In this document: positions 16,552 to 24,547 of the stretch, one piece after another
Position numbering within the stretch: position 1 is the stretch's first letter
Layout of the letters: the number at the start of each line of letters is the position of its first letter
Assembly: GCA_035705295.1 (NCBI GenBank)
Contig: DASSWG010000164.1
Location: forward strand, 1-64,000
DNA: 64,000 bases
Source: DASSWG01 sp035705295
GTDB lineage: Bacteria; Bacteroidota; Bacteroidia; Flavobacteriales; Flavobacteriaceae
Direction of reading: 5' to 3'
Notes under the pieces: generated by a model
The model's input: only the letters and a program-made list of their open reading frames with translations
What the model was told of the DNA's origin: nothing
Database searches by the model: none
Made by a program: the position numbers and the translations under genes

Positions 16552-17334
16552 TCAATTGGAAAAATATCCTTTCATGATTCCACGTTGGGAGTTTTTGATG
16601 AATTCCAAAATTTCATCGCGTTCGGAAGTAGCTTCCATTTCGGCTTCGATAATGGCCGCCGCTTGGGAATTATTGTAATTTTTCTGGTATAAAATCCGGT
16701 AAATATCCTGTATTTCTCGGATTTTTTCGGTTGAAAACCCCCTTCTTCGCAAACCGATGGAATTAATGCCCACAAAAGACAAAGGTTCACGGCCAGCTTT
16801 TACGTAGGGCGGTACATCTTTTCGCACCAAACTTCCTCCGGTGATAAAAGCATGCGAGCCAATACTACAAAATTGTTGAATGGCGGCCATTCCGGCCAAA
16901 ACCACGTGTTCGCCCACCACAATGTGCCCAGCCAAGGTGCTGTTGTTGGAAAAAATGCAATTGTCGCCCACAAAACAATCGTGCGCAATATGGCAATAGG
17001 CCATGATCCAACAATTTTTCCCGATTTTGGTTTTCATTTTATCGGTGGTTCCCCGATTGATGGTAACGCATTCGCGAATGGTGGTGTTGTCGCCAATTTC
17101 GGTAACCGTATCTTCCTCGTTGAATTTTTTATCTTGGGGGATGGCGGAAATTACCGCGCCCGGAAAAATACTTACGTTTTTTCCAATGCGTGCGCCTTCC
17201 ATAATGGTAACATTCGACCCGATCCAGGTTCCTTCGCCGATCACGACATTGTTGTGAATGGTCGTAAAAGGCTCGATCACCACATTTTTGGCGATTTTGG
17301 CTCCGGGATGAACGTAAGCAAGTGGTTGATTCAT
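16552..17334 (-). CDS. lpxA: UDP-N-acetylglucosamine acyltransferase
   Basis: A 260-residue left-handed beta-helix enzyme that adds the first acyl chain to UDP-GlcNAc in lipid A synthesis. The catalytic His118 is in AYCHIAHDC and NRGTTDKMKTKIG is the conserved hexapeptide segment; the C-terminal helical domain begins near FSTEKIREIQ. It is separated from the lpxC/fabZ stop by two bases. Confidence 0.96.
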   Translation of the reverse strand: MNQPLAYVHPGAKIAKNVVIEPFTTIHNNVVIGEGTWIGSNVTIMEGARIGKNVSIFPGAVISAIPQDKKFNEEDTVTEIGDNTTIRECVTINRGTTDKMKTKIGKNCWIMAYCHIAHDCFVGDNCIFSNNSTLAGHIVVGEHVVLAGMAAIQQFCSIGSHAFITGGSLVRKDVPPYVKAGREPLSFVGINSIGLRRRGFSTEKIREIQDIYRILYQKNYNNSQAAAIIEAEMEATSERDEILEFIKNSQRGIMKGYFSN

Positions 17335-17336
17335 AA

Positions 17337-18737
17337 TTATTTTACTTTTGAAATTTGCGCCATCAGTTCCGCTTCGGCGCAGAGTTTATCGTTCGCATAG
17401 GCATACCCGCGCATATGGCAAATACCTCTACGAATGGGTGAAATCAAATCGCATTTGAAAACCAGCGTATCGCCGGGAGTGACTTTTCGTTTGAATTTCA
17501 CATTGTCTATTTTCATAAAATAGGTAAGGTAGTTTTCCGGATCCGGAACCGTGCTCAAAATCAATATTCCGCCAGTTTGTGCCATGGCTTCTACAATCAA
17601 AACCCCCGGCATCACCGGAGCTCCCGGGAAATGTCCTGCAAAAAAAGGTTCGTTCATGGTCACATTTTTCGTTCCGACAACGTGTGTTTCGGACAACTCG
17701 AAAATTTTATCCAACAATAAAAATGGCTGTCGGTGGGGCAACATTTTCATAATCTGCACCACATCCATCAAAGGTTCTTGGTTCAAATCGATTTGTGGGA
17801 CTTTGTTGCGTTTTTCCTGCTTGATGATTTTTGCCAATTTTTTTGCAAATTGTGTGTTGACGTAATGCCCGGGTTTGTTGGCGATCACTTTTCCGCGAAT
17901 GCGCGTGCCAACCAATGCAAGGTCGCCGATCACATCCAACAACTTGTGGCGGGCGGCCTCGTTGGGGTAATGCAAAGTTAGGTTGTCCAAAATACCATTG
18001 GGTTTGATGGCGATGGAATCTTTTCCGAAAGCGACTTTCAATTTTTCGGTGGTTTCGGGCGATAATTCTTTGTCCACATATACGATCGCATTGTTCAAAT
18101 CACCGCCACGGATCAACCCGTGTTCCAAAAGGGTTTCCAGTTCGTGCAGGAAACTAAAGGTGCGCGCATCGGAAATTTCTTCTTTGAATTCCGAAAGGTT
18201 TTTGATCGATGCATTTTGGGTGCCCAAAACTTTGGTGCCAAAATCGACCATGGTCGTCACTTCATATTCTTCCGAAGGCATCAAAATAATTTCGCTGCCG
18301 GTTTCTTGATCGGTGTACGAAATAATTTCTTTTACCACGTATTCTTCCCGCTCCGCTTCCAGTTCTTCTATTCCTGCTTTTTCGAGCGCTTCGACAAAAA
18401 ATTTCGCGGAACCGTCCATAATTGGAGGTTCCGAAGCGTCCAATTCAATCAGTACATTGTCAATTTCAAGCCCTACACAGGCTGCGAGCACGTGTTCGGA
18501 GGTTTGTATATCCACGCCGTTTTTCTCCAAACGGGTGCCGCGTTGCGTGCTGACCACATACATAGCCTCGGCGGGAATCACGGGGCTTCCTTCTAAATCG
18601 ATCCGTTTGAAAGCATAGCCGTGGTTTTCGGGCGCGGGTTTAAAAGTCAACGTCACTTCTTTCCCGGTGTGAAGCCCAACACCGACCAGTGCGGCTTCTT
18701 TTTTTATGGTTCGTTGTTTGTTTGTTTTTTTATTCAT
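17337..18737 (-). CDS. lpxC/fabZ: Bifunctional LpxC deacetylase / FabZ dehydratase
   Basis: A 466-residue fusion. Residues 1-305 are UDP-3-O-acyl-GlcNAc deacetylase with zinc and catalytic residues His82 (SEHVLAA), His264 and Asp268 (AARHKLLD) and His291 (KPGHYVN). Residues 325-466 are beta-hydroxyacyl-ACP dehydratase with His369 in FAGHFPG and Glu383 in VEAMAQ. One protein thus balances lipid A commitment against fatty acid elongation, which compete for the same hydroxyacyl-ACP. The fusion is typical of Bacteroidota. It overlaps lpxD by eight bases. Confidence 0.97.
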   Translation of the reverse strand: MNKKTNKQRTIKKEAALVGVGLHTGKEVTLTFKPAPENHGYAFKRIDLEGSPVIPAEAMYVVSTQRGTRLEKNGVDIQTSEHVLAACVGLEIDNVLIELDASEPPIMDGSAKFFVEALEKAGIEELEAEREEYVVKEIISYTDQETGSEIILMPSEEYEVTTMVDFGTKVLGTQNASIKNLSEFKEEISDARTFSFLHELETLLEHGLIRGGDLNNAIVYVDKELSPETTEKLKVAFGKDSIAIKPNGILDNLTLHYPNEAARHKLLDVIGDLALVGTRIRGKVIANKPGHYVNTQFAKKLAKIIKQEKRNKVPQIDLNQEPLMDVVQIMKMLPHRQPFLLLDKIFELSETHVVGTKNVTMNEPFFAGHFPGAPVMPGVLIVEAMAQTGGILILSTVPDPENYLTYFMKIDNVKFKRKVTPGDTLVFKCDLISPIRRGICHMRGYAYANDKLCAEAELMAQISKVK

Positions 18738-19758
18738 TTGGATTCAACTTTTTTTCAAGTTTCTCAAGTTTTTCCATCGATTTTGGAAGGTTTTTAAAAT
18801 GCACATACGATTTGTTGTAATCACCGTAGTTCAATGCCGGTGAGCCTTGCAACACTTCGTCGTCCTTCACGTTTCTTCCAATTCCGGATTGGGCTTGGAT
18901 TTTGACACGGTCGCCAATATTGATGTGGCCAACTATCCCAACTTGCCCACCGATCAAACAATTTTTGCCGATTTTTGTGGAACCGGCGACTCCTGTTTGT
19001 GCGGCAATGGCGGTATTTTCGCCAATTTCGACATTATGGGCGATTTGTATTTGATTGTCCAATTTCACACCTTTGCGTAAAATGGTGGAACCCAAAGTCG
19101 CTCGATCAATGGTGGTACCGGCGCCAATATCGACATAATCTTCGATAATGACGTTGCCAATTTGTGGAACTTTGTGAAAACCCCCTTCCCCATTGGGCGC
19201 AAACCCAAAACCGTCGGCGCCAACGATGGCCCCACTGTGGACCACACAATAATTTCCGATAATGCTTTCGGAGTAAATTTTCGCTCCCGCAAAAACGATT
19301 ACGTTATCACCGAGCTTCACATTGTCGCCAATATAGGCATTCGGGTAAATTTTCACATTGTCGCCGAGTTGCACGTTTCTCCCGATATAAGAAAACGCTC
19401 CAATGTAAATATTTTCACCATATTCCACTGAATCAGAAACAAAACTCGGAGTTTCGATGCCCTGTTTGTTTAATTTCACTTGATTGTAAAATTCCAACAA
19501 CTTGGAAAAAGATTGGTAGGGGTTTTCCACTTTGATCAATGTGGCGCTGATTTTTTTCTCGGGCTTGAAATCTTTGCCCACAATACAAATCGACGCTTTT
19601 GTGGAATAAATGAAAGGGCTGTATTTTGGGTTGGCCAAAAAAGTGAGCGTGCCTTCGGTGCCTTCTTCGATTTTTGCCAAAGAAGAGACTTCAATTTCGG
19701 GGTTTCCCTCTATTTTGCCTTCAAGAATTTCCGCTATTTGTGTGGCTGTGAATTTCAC
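18730..19758 (-). CDS. lpxD: UDP-3-O-acylglucosamine N-acyltransferase
   Basis: A 342-residue enzyme that adds the second acyl chain to the lipid A precursor. The N-terminal LpxD domain (1-100) precedes hexapeptide repeats; ADGFGFAPNG and DNQIQIAHNVEIG with catalytic His241 are intact. It opens the leftward lpxD-lpxC/fabZ-lpxA cluster and has its own -7 box at 19866. The gene at 14903 is a diverged paralogue. Confidence 0.96.
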   Translation of the reverse strand: MKFTATQIAEILEGKIEGNPEIEVSSLAKIEEGTEGTLTFLANPKYSPFIYSTKASICIVGKDFKPEKKISATLIKVENPYQSFSKLLEFYNQVKLNKQGIETPSFVSDSVEYGENIYIGAFSYIGRNVQLGDNVKIYPNAYIGDNVKLGDNVIVFAGAKIYSESIIGNYCVVHSGAIVGADGFGFAPNGEGGFHKVPQIGNVIIEDYVDIGAGTTIDRATLGSTILRKGVKLDNQIQIAHNVEIGENTAIAAQTGVAGSTKIGKNCLIGGQVGIVGHINIGDRVKIQAQSGIGRNVKDDEVLQGSPALNYGDYNKSYVHFKNLPKSMEKLEKLEKKLNPNE

Positions 19759-19865
19759 CTGGTTTCAGTTTGATAATTGTTTTTGGTGCAATTTGGCTTT
19801 TCTGCCCACATATTTCAAGATTTTAGGTGAATTATTTTTAAACCCCGTATATATTTTTTGCTCGA

Positions 19866-19873
19866 CAAAAGTA
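19866..19873 (-). promoter_or_regulatory. -7 box ahead of lpxD (TACTTTTG)
   Basis: An exact TAnnTTTG on the minus strand immediately after the HD-hydrolase stop, about 107 bases before the lpxD ATG. No clear TTTG lies at the expected distance upstream. Confidence 0.5.
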
Positions 19874-19880
19874 AAAAAAA

Positions 19881-21113
19881 TTAGTTAAGCTTCGGTTTTG
19901 GATAACAGATATAATATTTGGTCACTGTTTTGGAAAGCGCCGTTAAGTTCAATTGGTCGGACGCTTTGGCCACATCTTTTATTTTTCCGTTTTTAAAAAG
20001 AATGTTGATGTTTTCGTCAGAAGTTTCATAGGCCAAGTTGGAAATTTCGCCACCAAACACAAAATAAGCCGCTTCCACTTCGGAAATGCCATGTTTTTCC
20101 TGCAATTTTTTACGGTGGCTTTCAAGTTTTTCTTTGGGAACGGGACTTTTTTTGATTTTTATTTTTAACAAACTGCGGTCCAAAATCATTTCACAAAGGT
20201 TTTTTAGCACAAAATCATTGCAGTGGCGCCATTCTTTCATTGCCGAAACAATGTCATAATCGTCCAATTGGGAAAAAATTTCCAAGGTTTCGGAAGTGAA
20301 CCGGGTTTTGTTCACCTGATTTTTCAAAAAATGGGAAAGGGCATTGCTGGCTGGCAATTTCTCTCCCTTGCCAATTAGGAATTTGGCGCGTTTCAACACA
20401 CGAATCAACAATTGCTCGGCAGCCAAACTGGTTTTGTGCAAATAGACCTGCCAATACATCAACCGCCGGGCAATGAGGAATTTTTCGACGGAATAAATTC
20501 CTTTTTCTTCCACCACCAATCGGTCGTCCGCCACGTTCAACATGGTGATCAAACGTTCGGCATTGATGTTCCCTTCGGCGACCCCTGTATAAAAACTGTC
20601 GCGTTTCAGGTAATCCAAACGATCCATATCCAACTGACTGGCTATGAGTTGCGAAAAAAATTTCCGTTGGTGCTTTCCTTGAAAAATTTCGATGGCCAGC
20701 GTTAAACTTTGGTTAAAGTCAGTATTCATTTTCTCCATAAATTGAAGCGAAATCCACTCGTGCGAAATGCCGTTCACGATGCTGTTTTCCATGGCATGGG
20801 AAAAAGGTCCGTGGCCAATATCGTGCAACAAAATAGCGATCAAAAGTGCTTCTTCTTCGGTTTCGGAAATTTCGATCCCTTTGAAACGAAGCGTTCGCAC
20901 GGCTTTTTGCATCAAATGCATACAGCCCAATGCATGATGAAAACGGGTGTGGTGCGCACCCGGATATACCAAATAGGACAAGCCCATTTGTGAAATTCGG
21001 CGCAAGCGTTGAAAGTATGGATGCTCGATCAAATCAAAAATACGCTTATTCGGCACGGTAATAAAACCGTAAATCGGATCGTTTAATATTTTAAGTTTGT
21101 TGCGCGGTTTCAA
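19881..21113 (-). CDS. HD-domain phosphohydrolase (dNTPase-like)
   Basis: A 410-residue protein of the HD superfamily. The metal site is recognisable as RFHHALGCMHLM followed by LLIAILLHDIGHGPFSHAMEN, and LDMDRLDYLKRDSFYTG supplies the last aspartate. The arrangement resembles dGTPase-like proteins of the YdhJ/SAMHD1 type, which hydrolyse dNTPs; the substrate is not proven. It is divergent from porX (115-base gap) and upstream of lpxD. Confidence 0.85.
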   Translation of the reverse strand: MKPRNKLKILNDPIYGFITVPNKRIFDLIEHPYFQRLRRISQMGLSYLVYPGAHHTRFHHALGCMHLMQKAVRTLRFKGIEISETEEEALLIAILLHDIGHGPFSHAMENSIVNGISHEWISLQFMEKMNTDFNQSLTLAIEIFQGKHQRKFFSQLIASQLDMDRLDYLKRDSFYTGVAEGNINAERLITMLNVADDRLVVEEKGIYSVEKFLIARRLMYWQVYLHKTSLAAEQLLIRVLKRAKFLIGKGEKLPASNALSHFLKNQVNKTRFTSETLEIFSQLDDYDIVSAMKEWRHCNDFVLKNLCEMILDRSLLKIKIKKSPVPKEKLESHRKKLQEKHGISEVEAAYFVFGGEISNLAYETSDENINILFKNGKIKDVAKASDQLNLTALSKTVTKYYICYPKPKLN

Positions 21114-21228
21114 CTCTATTTTTTATGGTTCATTTTTTGCAATAAACAATTTCTTGAATGATTTAAAAGGCCTTGAAAAAAATTCCGCAAAATCAAAAAC
21201 TGTTTACTTTTTAAACAAATATACGTAT

Positions 21229-22779
21229 ATGAACAAGATAAAAGTACTTTGGGTAGATGATGAAATCGATTTGTTGAAGCCCCATATTCTTTTTCTGGAA
21301 GGAAAAAACTATGAAGTGACCACCAGCCAAAGTGGCACCGAAGCCATTGAAGAAGTGGAAAAACAAAATTTCGACATAGTTTTTTTGGATGAAAACATGC
21401 CCGGGCTCACCGGTTTGGAAACCTTGTCGGAAATCAAGGAAAAACGGCAAACCCTTCCGGTGGTGATGATCACCAAGAGCGAGGAAGAATACATCATGGA
21501 AGAGGCAATCGGCGCAAAGATAGCCGACTACCTCATCAAACCCGTGAATCCCAACCAAATTTTATTGAGCTTGAAAAAGAATTTGGACCACTCGCGCTTG
21601 GTTTCTGAAAAAACAACTTCCAACTACCAACAAGAGTTTCGGAAAATAGCGATGGACATGGCCATGGTCAGCTCCTTCGAAGGTTGGGCAGAACTCTACC
21701 AGCGTTTGATCTATTGGGAATTGCAATTGGAAAATATCGAAGACACCGGTATGTTCGAAATTTTGGAATCGCAAAAAATCGAGGCCAATTCGCAATTTTG
21801 CAAGTTCATTGATAAAAATTATCCGGGTTGGTTTGAAAAAAACGCCGACGCACCGGTGATGTCACATACCTTGTTCAAAGAAAAAATAGTTCCCGAACTG
21901 AGCAAAAAACAACCGACATTGTTGGTCGTGGTCGATAATTTGCGGTTCGACCAATGGAAAGCATTCGAGCCCATTATTTCGAATTATTACAAAAAGGAGC
22001 ACGAATCCACTTTTTACAGCATTTTGCCCACCGCAACACAATATGCCAGAAATGCGATTTTTTCAGGCCTGATGCCGTTGGAAATGGAGAAAAAACATCC
22101 ACAATATTGGCGCAACGACACCGATGAAGGTGGAAAAAACATGTTCGAAGCCGAGTTTTTGGAAGCACAAATGAAGCGCCTGAACCTCAATTTGAAAACC
22201 GAATACCACAAAATCACCAATTTGCGCAACGGAAAAAACCTTGCGGAAAACTTCAAAACCCAAAAAGACAACGATTTAACGGTGGTGGTCTACAATTTCG
22301 TGGACATGCTTTCCCATTCCAAAACCGAAATGGAAATGATCAAAGAACTGGCATCGAACGACAAGTCGTACCGGTCGCTCACGGAAAGCTGGTTCAAAAA
22401 TTCACCTTTGTTGGACATCATTCAACAAGCACAACAATTGGGTTTTAAATTGATCGTCACCACCGACCACGGAACCATCAACGTGAAAAACCCGTCAAAA
22501 GTGATCGGCGACAAAAACACGAGTTTGAACCTGCGCTACAAAACCGGGAAAAGCCTGACCTATGAAAACAAAGAAGTGTTGGCGGCCACCGATCCCAAAA
22601 AAATACACCTGCCCAGTATCAATATGAGCAGTTCGTTTATTTTTGCAAAAGGCGATCTGTTTTTTGCCTACCCGAACAATTACAACCATTATGTAAGCTA
22701 TTTCCGAAACACCTACCAACACGGCGGGGTTTCGTTGGAGGAAATGATCATTCCGTTTGCGGTGCTTTCGCCACGTTAG
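21229..22779 (+). CDS. porX: Type IX secretion response regulator PorX (receiver plus PglZ)
   Basis: A 516-residue protein. Residues 1-120 form a receiver domain with acidic pocket VDDE, phospho-acceptor Asp54 (FLDENMPG) and Lys104 (LIKP). Residues about 200-516 form a PglZ domain of the alkaline-phosphatase superfamily, with metal-site segments VVVDNLRFDQW and TTDHGT. PorX works with the kinase PorY, usually encoded elsewhere, to control T9SS genes, and the PglZ part has phosphodiesterase activity in studied members. The in-frame extension to 21097 is rejected: it crosses an AT-rich promoter-like region and adds 44 unrelated residues. Confidence 0.95.
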   Translation: MNKIKVLWVDDEIDLLKPHILFLEGKNYEVTTSQSGTEAIEEVEKQNFDIVFLDENMPGLTGLETLSEIKEKRQTLPVVMITKSEEEYIMEEAIGAKIADYLIKPVNPNQILLSLKKNLDHSRLVSEKTTSNYQQEFRKIAMDMAMVSSFEGWAELYQRLIYWELQLENIEDTGMFEILESQKIEANSQFCKFIDKNYPGWFEKNADAPVMSHTLFKEKIVPELSKKQPTLLVVVDNLRFDQWKAFEPIISNYYKKEHESTFYSILPTATQYARNAIFSGLMPLEMEKKHPQYWRNDTDEGGKNMFEAEFLEAQMKRLNLNLKTEYHKITNLRNGKNLAENFKTQKDNDLTVVVYNFVDMLSHSKTEMEMIKELASNDKSYRSLTESWFKNSPLLDIIQQAQQLGFKLIVTTDHGTINVKNPSKVIGDKNTSLNLRYKTGKSLTYENKEVLAATDPKKIHLPSINMSSSFIFAKGDLFFAYPNNYNHYVSYFRNTYQHGGVSLEEMIIPFAVLSPR

Positions 22780-22786
22780 GTGCTCG

Positions 22787-22895
22787 ATACATTTTTTTGC
22801 ATACGCAAAAAAACACTCGAACTGACGAGCGGGCAGGCTCGAACTGACGATCCACATAAAGTCAAGTTTTCGTCAGGTCGAGTGTTTTGGTTTTT
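22787..22895. repeat. Inverted repeat downstream of porX, possible terminator
   Basis: CACTCGAACTGACGA (22814-22828) is complementary to TCGTCAGGTCGAGTG (22870-22884), flanked by A7 on the left and a T-rich run on the right. The left arm core CTCGAACTGACGA is directly repeated at 22838-22850. The outer CTCGATAC (22782-22789) recalls GTATCGAGA near 23147 and 53271. It may terminate porX and belongs to a repeat family also seen at 53228. Confidence 0.6.
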
Positions 22896-22960
22896 TTAAA
22901 AAGAAAAAAGCAAAATGTAACTAATCAGTGAACTTAAATATCTGTTTGATAAAGGTTTAA

Positions 22961-23079
22961 TAACCGCAAAGAACGCCAAGAAAAATACGCAAAGAGCGCA
23001 ATCCCGATGGCTATCGGGATGAAAATCAATTTATAACGCTTTGCGACCTTTGCGCAAATCTTAGTGAGCTTTGCGGTTA
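22961..23079. repeat. 119-bp inverted repeat with nested 20-bp palindrome
   Basis: The ends TAACCGCAAAG and CTTTGCGGTTA are exact complements. Inside, degenerate units ACGCAAAGAGCGCAA and CGCTTTGCGACCTTTGCGCAAA run in opposite senses, and ATCCCGATGGCTATCGGGAT (23001-23020) sits at the centre. This accounts for a quarter of the 473-base gap between porX and tsaE; the rest is AT-rich sequence without genes. Confidence 0.75.
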
Positions 23080-23252
23080 ATTATTTTTAAATCACTATAA
23101 ACATATGATTAACTCTTTTTCGATTAGACTGATTAGTTATAACAAAACGTATCGAGACACACGCTGGTGCACGAGAGAAAATTAAACATCATTTTTGCCC
23201 ATTCGAAACAAAATAAAACCCAAAATTTTTACTTTTACTTTAAATTTTCACT

Positions 23253-23666
23253 GTGGAAATTACCTACAAACTTGAAGAACTGGATGCCGTAGCAGCAAAA
23301 ATCATCAAAAAAGCAGAAAACAAAATTTTGCTTTTCAAGGGCGAAATGGGCGCGGGAAAAACCACCTTGATCAAAGAAATCGTGAAACAACTTGGTAGTA
23401 ACGACCGGGTTTCGAGCCCCACCTTTTCATTAGTAAACGAATACACTTCGGAAAACGGCCCAATTTATCATTTTGATTTTCACCGCATTGAAGATATATC
23501 GGAAGCCTACGATATGGGTTTTGAAGAATATGTGTTTTCCGATGCTTGGAAATTGATCGAATGGCCCGAAAAAATAATGGAACTACTTCCGGAAAAGTTT
23601 GTTTGTGCAGAAATAAAAACAATTGCCAATGACCTTCGAAAGCTGCAAATAGCACCAAATAATTAG
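23253..23666 (+). CDS. tsaE: tRNA threonylcarbamoyladenosine biosynthesis ATPase TsaE
   Basis: A 137-residue P-loop protein that drives turnover of the TsaBD complex making t6A37 in tRNA. Walker A is GEMGAGKT (30-37); SSPTFSLVNEY and the acidic IEWPEK block are family signatures. Translation must begin at the GTG at 23253, since the only later methionine is within the Walker A motif. Placement between porX and ald is typical for flavobacteria as far as I recall. Confidence 0.94.
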   Translation: MEITYKLEELDAVAAKIIKKAENKILLFKGEMGAGKTTLIKEIVKQLGSNDRVSSPTFSLVNEYTSENGPIYHFDFHRIEDISEAYDMGFEEYVFSDAWKLIEWPEKIMELLPEKFVCAEIKTIANDLRKLQIAPNN

Positions 23667-23788
23667 TAAAATGCCTTTCACAACCAAAATATCATTATCT
23701 TTACAAAAGCCAAATTAATGTGTTGAATGTTGATTTTAATCGAAAAATCTGCAAAGGTACGGTGAAAATAGTTAAATAAGTTAACAAA

Positions 23789-23804
23789 TACCATGGTAGG
23801 TTTG
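23789..23804 (+). promoter_or_regulatory. Promoter with palindrome TACCATGGTA over the -7 box
   Basis: TAGGTTTG (23797-23804) is an exact -7 box 31 bases before the ATG of the small lipoprotein. Its TA is shared with the 10-bp palindrome TACCATGGTA (23789-23798), and TACCAT recurs at 23805, so a regulator could bind across the box. Confidence 0.55.
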
Positions 23805-23835
23805 TACCATAATTAATCCTAAAAAAACCTTAACC

Positions 23836-23973
23836 ATGAAAATTAAAAGTATTATATTCGCCTTGGCAATCGCCGGATCATTTTTTGCATCGTGCAGCCC
23901 CCAAAGTATAGATGACATCAATGCGGAACAAAACATCGACAAAGACTCAATTATCGTCCCTACTCACGGGTAG
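23836..23973 (+). CDS. 45-residue lipoprotein overlapping the next gene
   Basis: The ATG at 23836 opens a short protein starting MKIKSIIFALAIAGSFF, a signal peptide with lipobox FASC (Cys20), followed by a 25-residue acidic tail ending IDKDSIIVPTHG. It has its own promoter box 31 bases upstream and a classical signal, so I take it as real despite its size. The last 62 bases overlap the start of the membrane protein at 23912 in another frame. Small flavobacterial lipoproteins with an IDKD-x-proline tail are known to me only as uncharacterised proteins. Confidence 0.65.
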   Translation: MKIKSIIFALAIAGSFFASCSPQSIDDINAEQNIDKDSIIVPTHG

Positions 23974-24430
23974 TATTGTGGCGCTACTGATAGCGCTTTC
24001 CCCGTTTATATTTTATTCCTATTCAAGTTTCCCGGAAGGAAAAACCTGGGAAACTTTTTTATTTAAATATGAAAGTAGTTATTATCAAAGTGTTTATGTG
24101 ACTGCTTGGACATTGATGAGCAAATTTGTTCCTTTTTTATTAATGGTTTTATGGTTCCTAACCTGTAAACATTGGTGGCGGCATGTCATTATCATTCCCA
24201 TAATGATGTATGCTTTTCAAATATTTAATGTTCTAAATGATGATCTTCAATATTTTGATTTGGTAGAAATTTGGTATATCTTTCCAATGATGCTGATCAT
24301 TGTACCATCCGTATATTTAATCCGGGCCAAACTTTTTGTGGAAATCCAAGATGACGATTTGGAAGAGTTGGAACGCAAACTGACCGCCAAACGCAACATT
24401 TTCCAACAAATCGGCGATCTTTTCCGATAG
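23912..24430 (+). CDS. Four-helix membrane protein, uncharacterised
   Basis: A 172-residue protein with helices near 17-37, 66-88, 93-112 and 121-141 and a charged C-terminal tail (EDIQDDDLEELERKLTAKR-like). Motifs PFLLMVLWFLTCKHWWRH and YAFQIFNVLNDDLQYFD look conserved. Start choices are 23912 and 23921; the first makes a 62-bp overlap with the small lipoprotein, the second 53 bp. Overlap suggests translational coupling. Function unknown; the neighbours are tsaE and ald. Confidence 0.75.
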   Translation: MTSMRNKTSTKTQLSSLLTGSIVALLIALSPFIFYSYSSFPEGKTWETFLFKYESSYYQSVYVTAWTLMSKFVPFLLMVLWFLTCKHWWRHVIIIPIMMYAFQIFNVLNDDLQYFDLVEIWYIFPMMLIIVPSVYLIRAKLFVEIQDDDLEELERKLTAKRNIFQQIGDLFR

Positions 24431-24547
24431 CAGCCAATTTCAGAGGCATTTTTCCAATATTTTTATAAGCTTGCAAACGAATAACCAGGGTTTCTTTTGG
24501 TTTCCATTCAAAAATTTTATTTCTTTATGGAATAATCCGCAACGGCC

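Noticed and set aside
21097..21228. N-terminal extension of PorX
   Set aside because: The receiver domain begins directly at 21229, and the upstream residues cross an AT-rich promoter-like stretch.
22780..23252. CRISPR array in the porX-tsaE gap
   Set aside because: The repeats are few, differ in sequence and orientation and have no regular spacers; no cas gene is present anywhere.
23752..23759. Minus-strand box TACCTTTG downstream of tsaE, a possible antisense promoter
   Set aside because: There is no -33 element at proper distance and no gene or terminator on that strand; a chance match is likely in AT-rich DNA.
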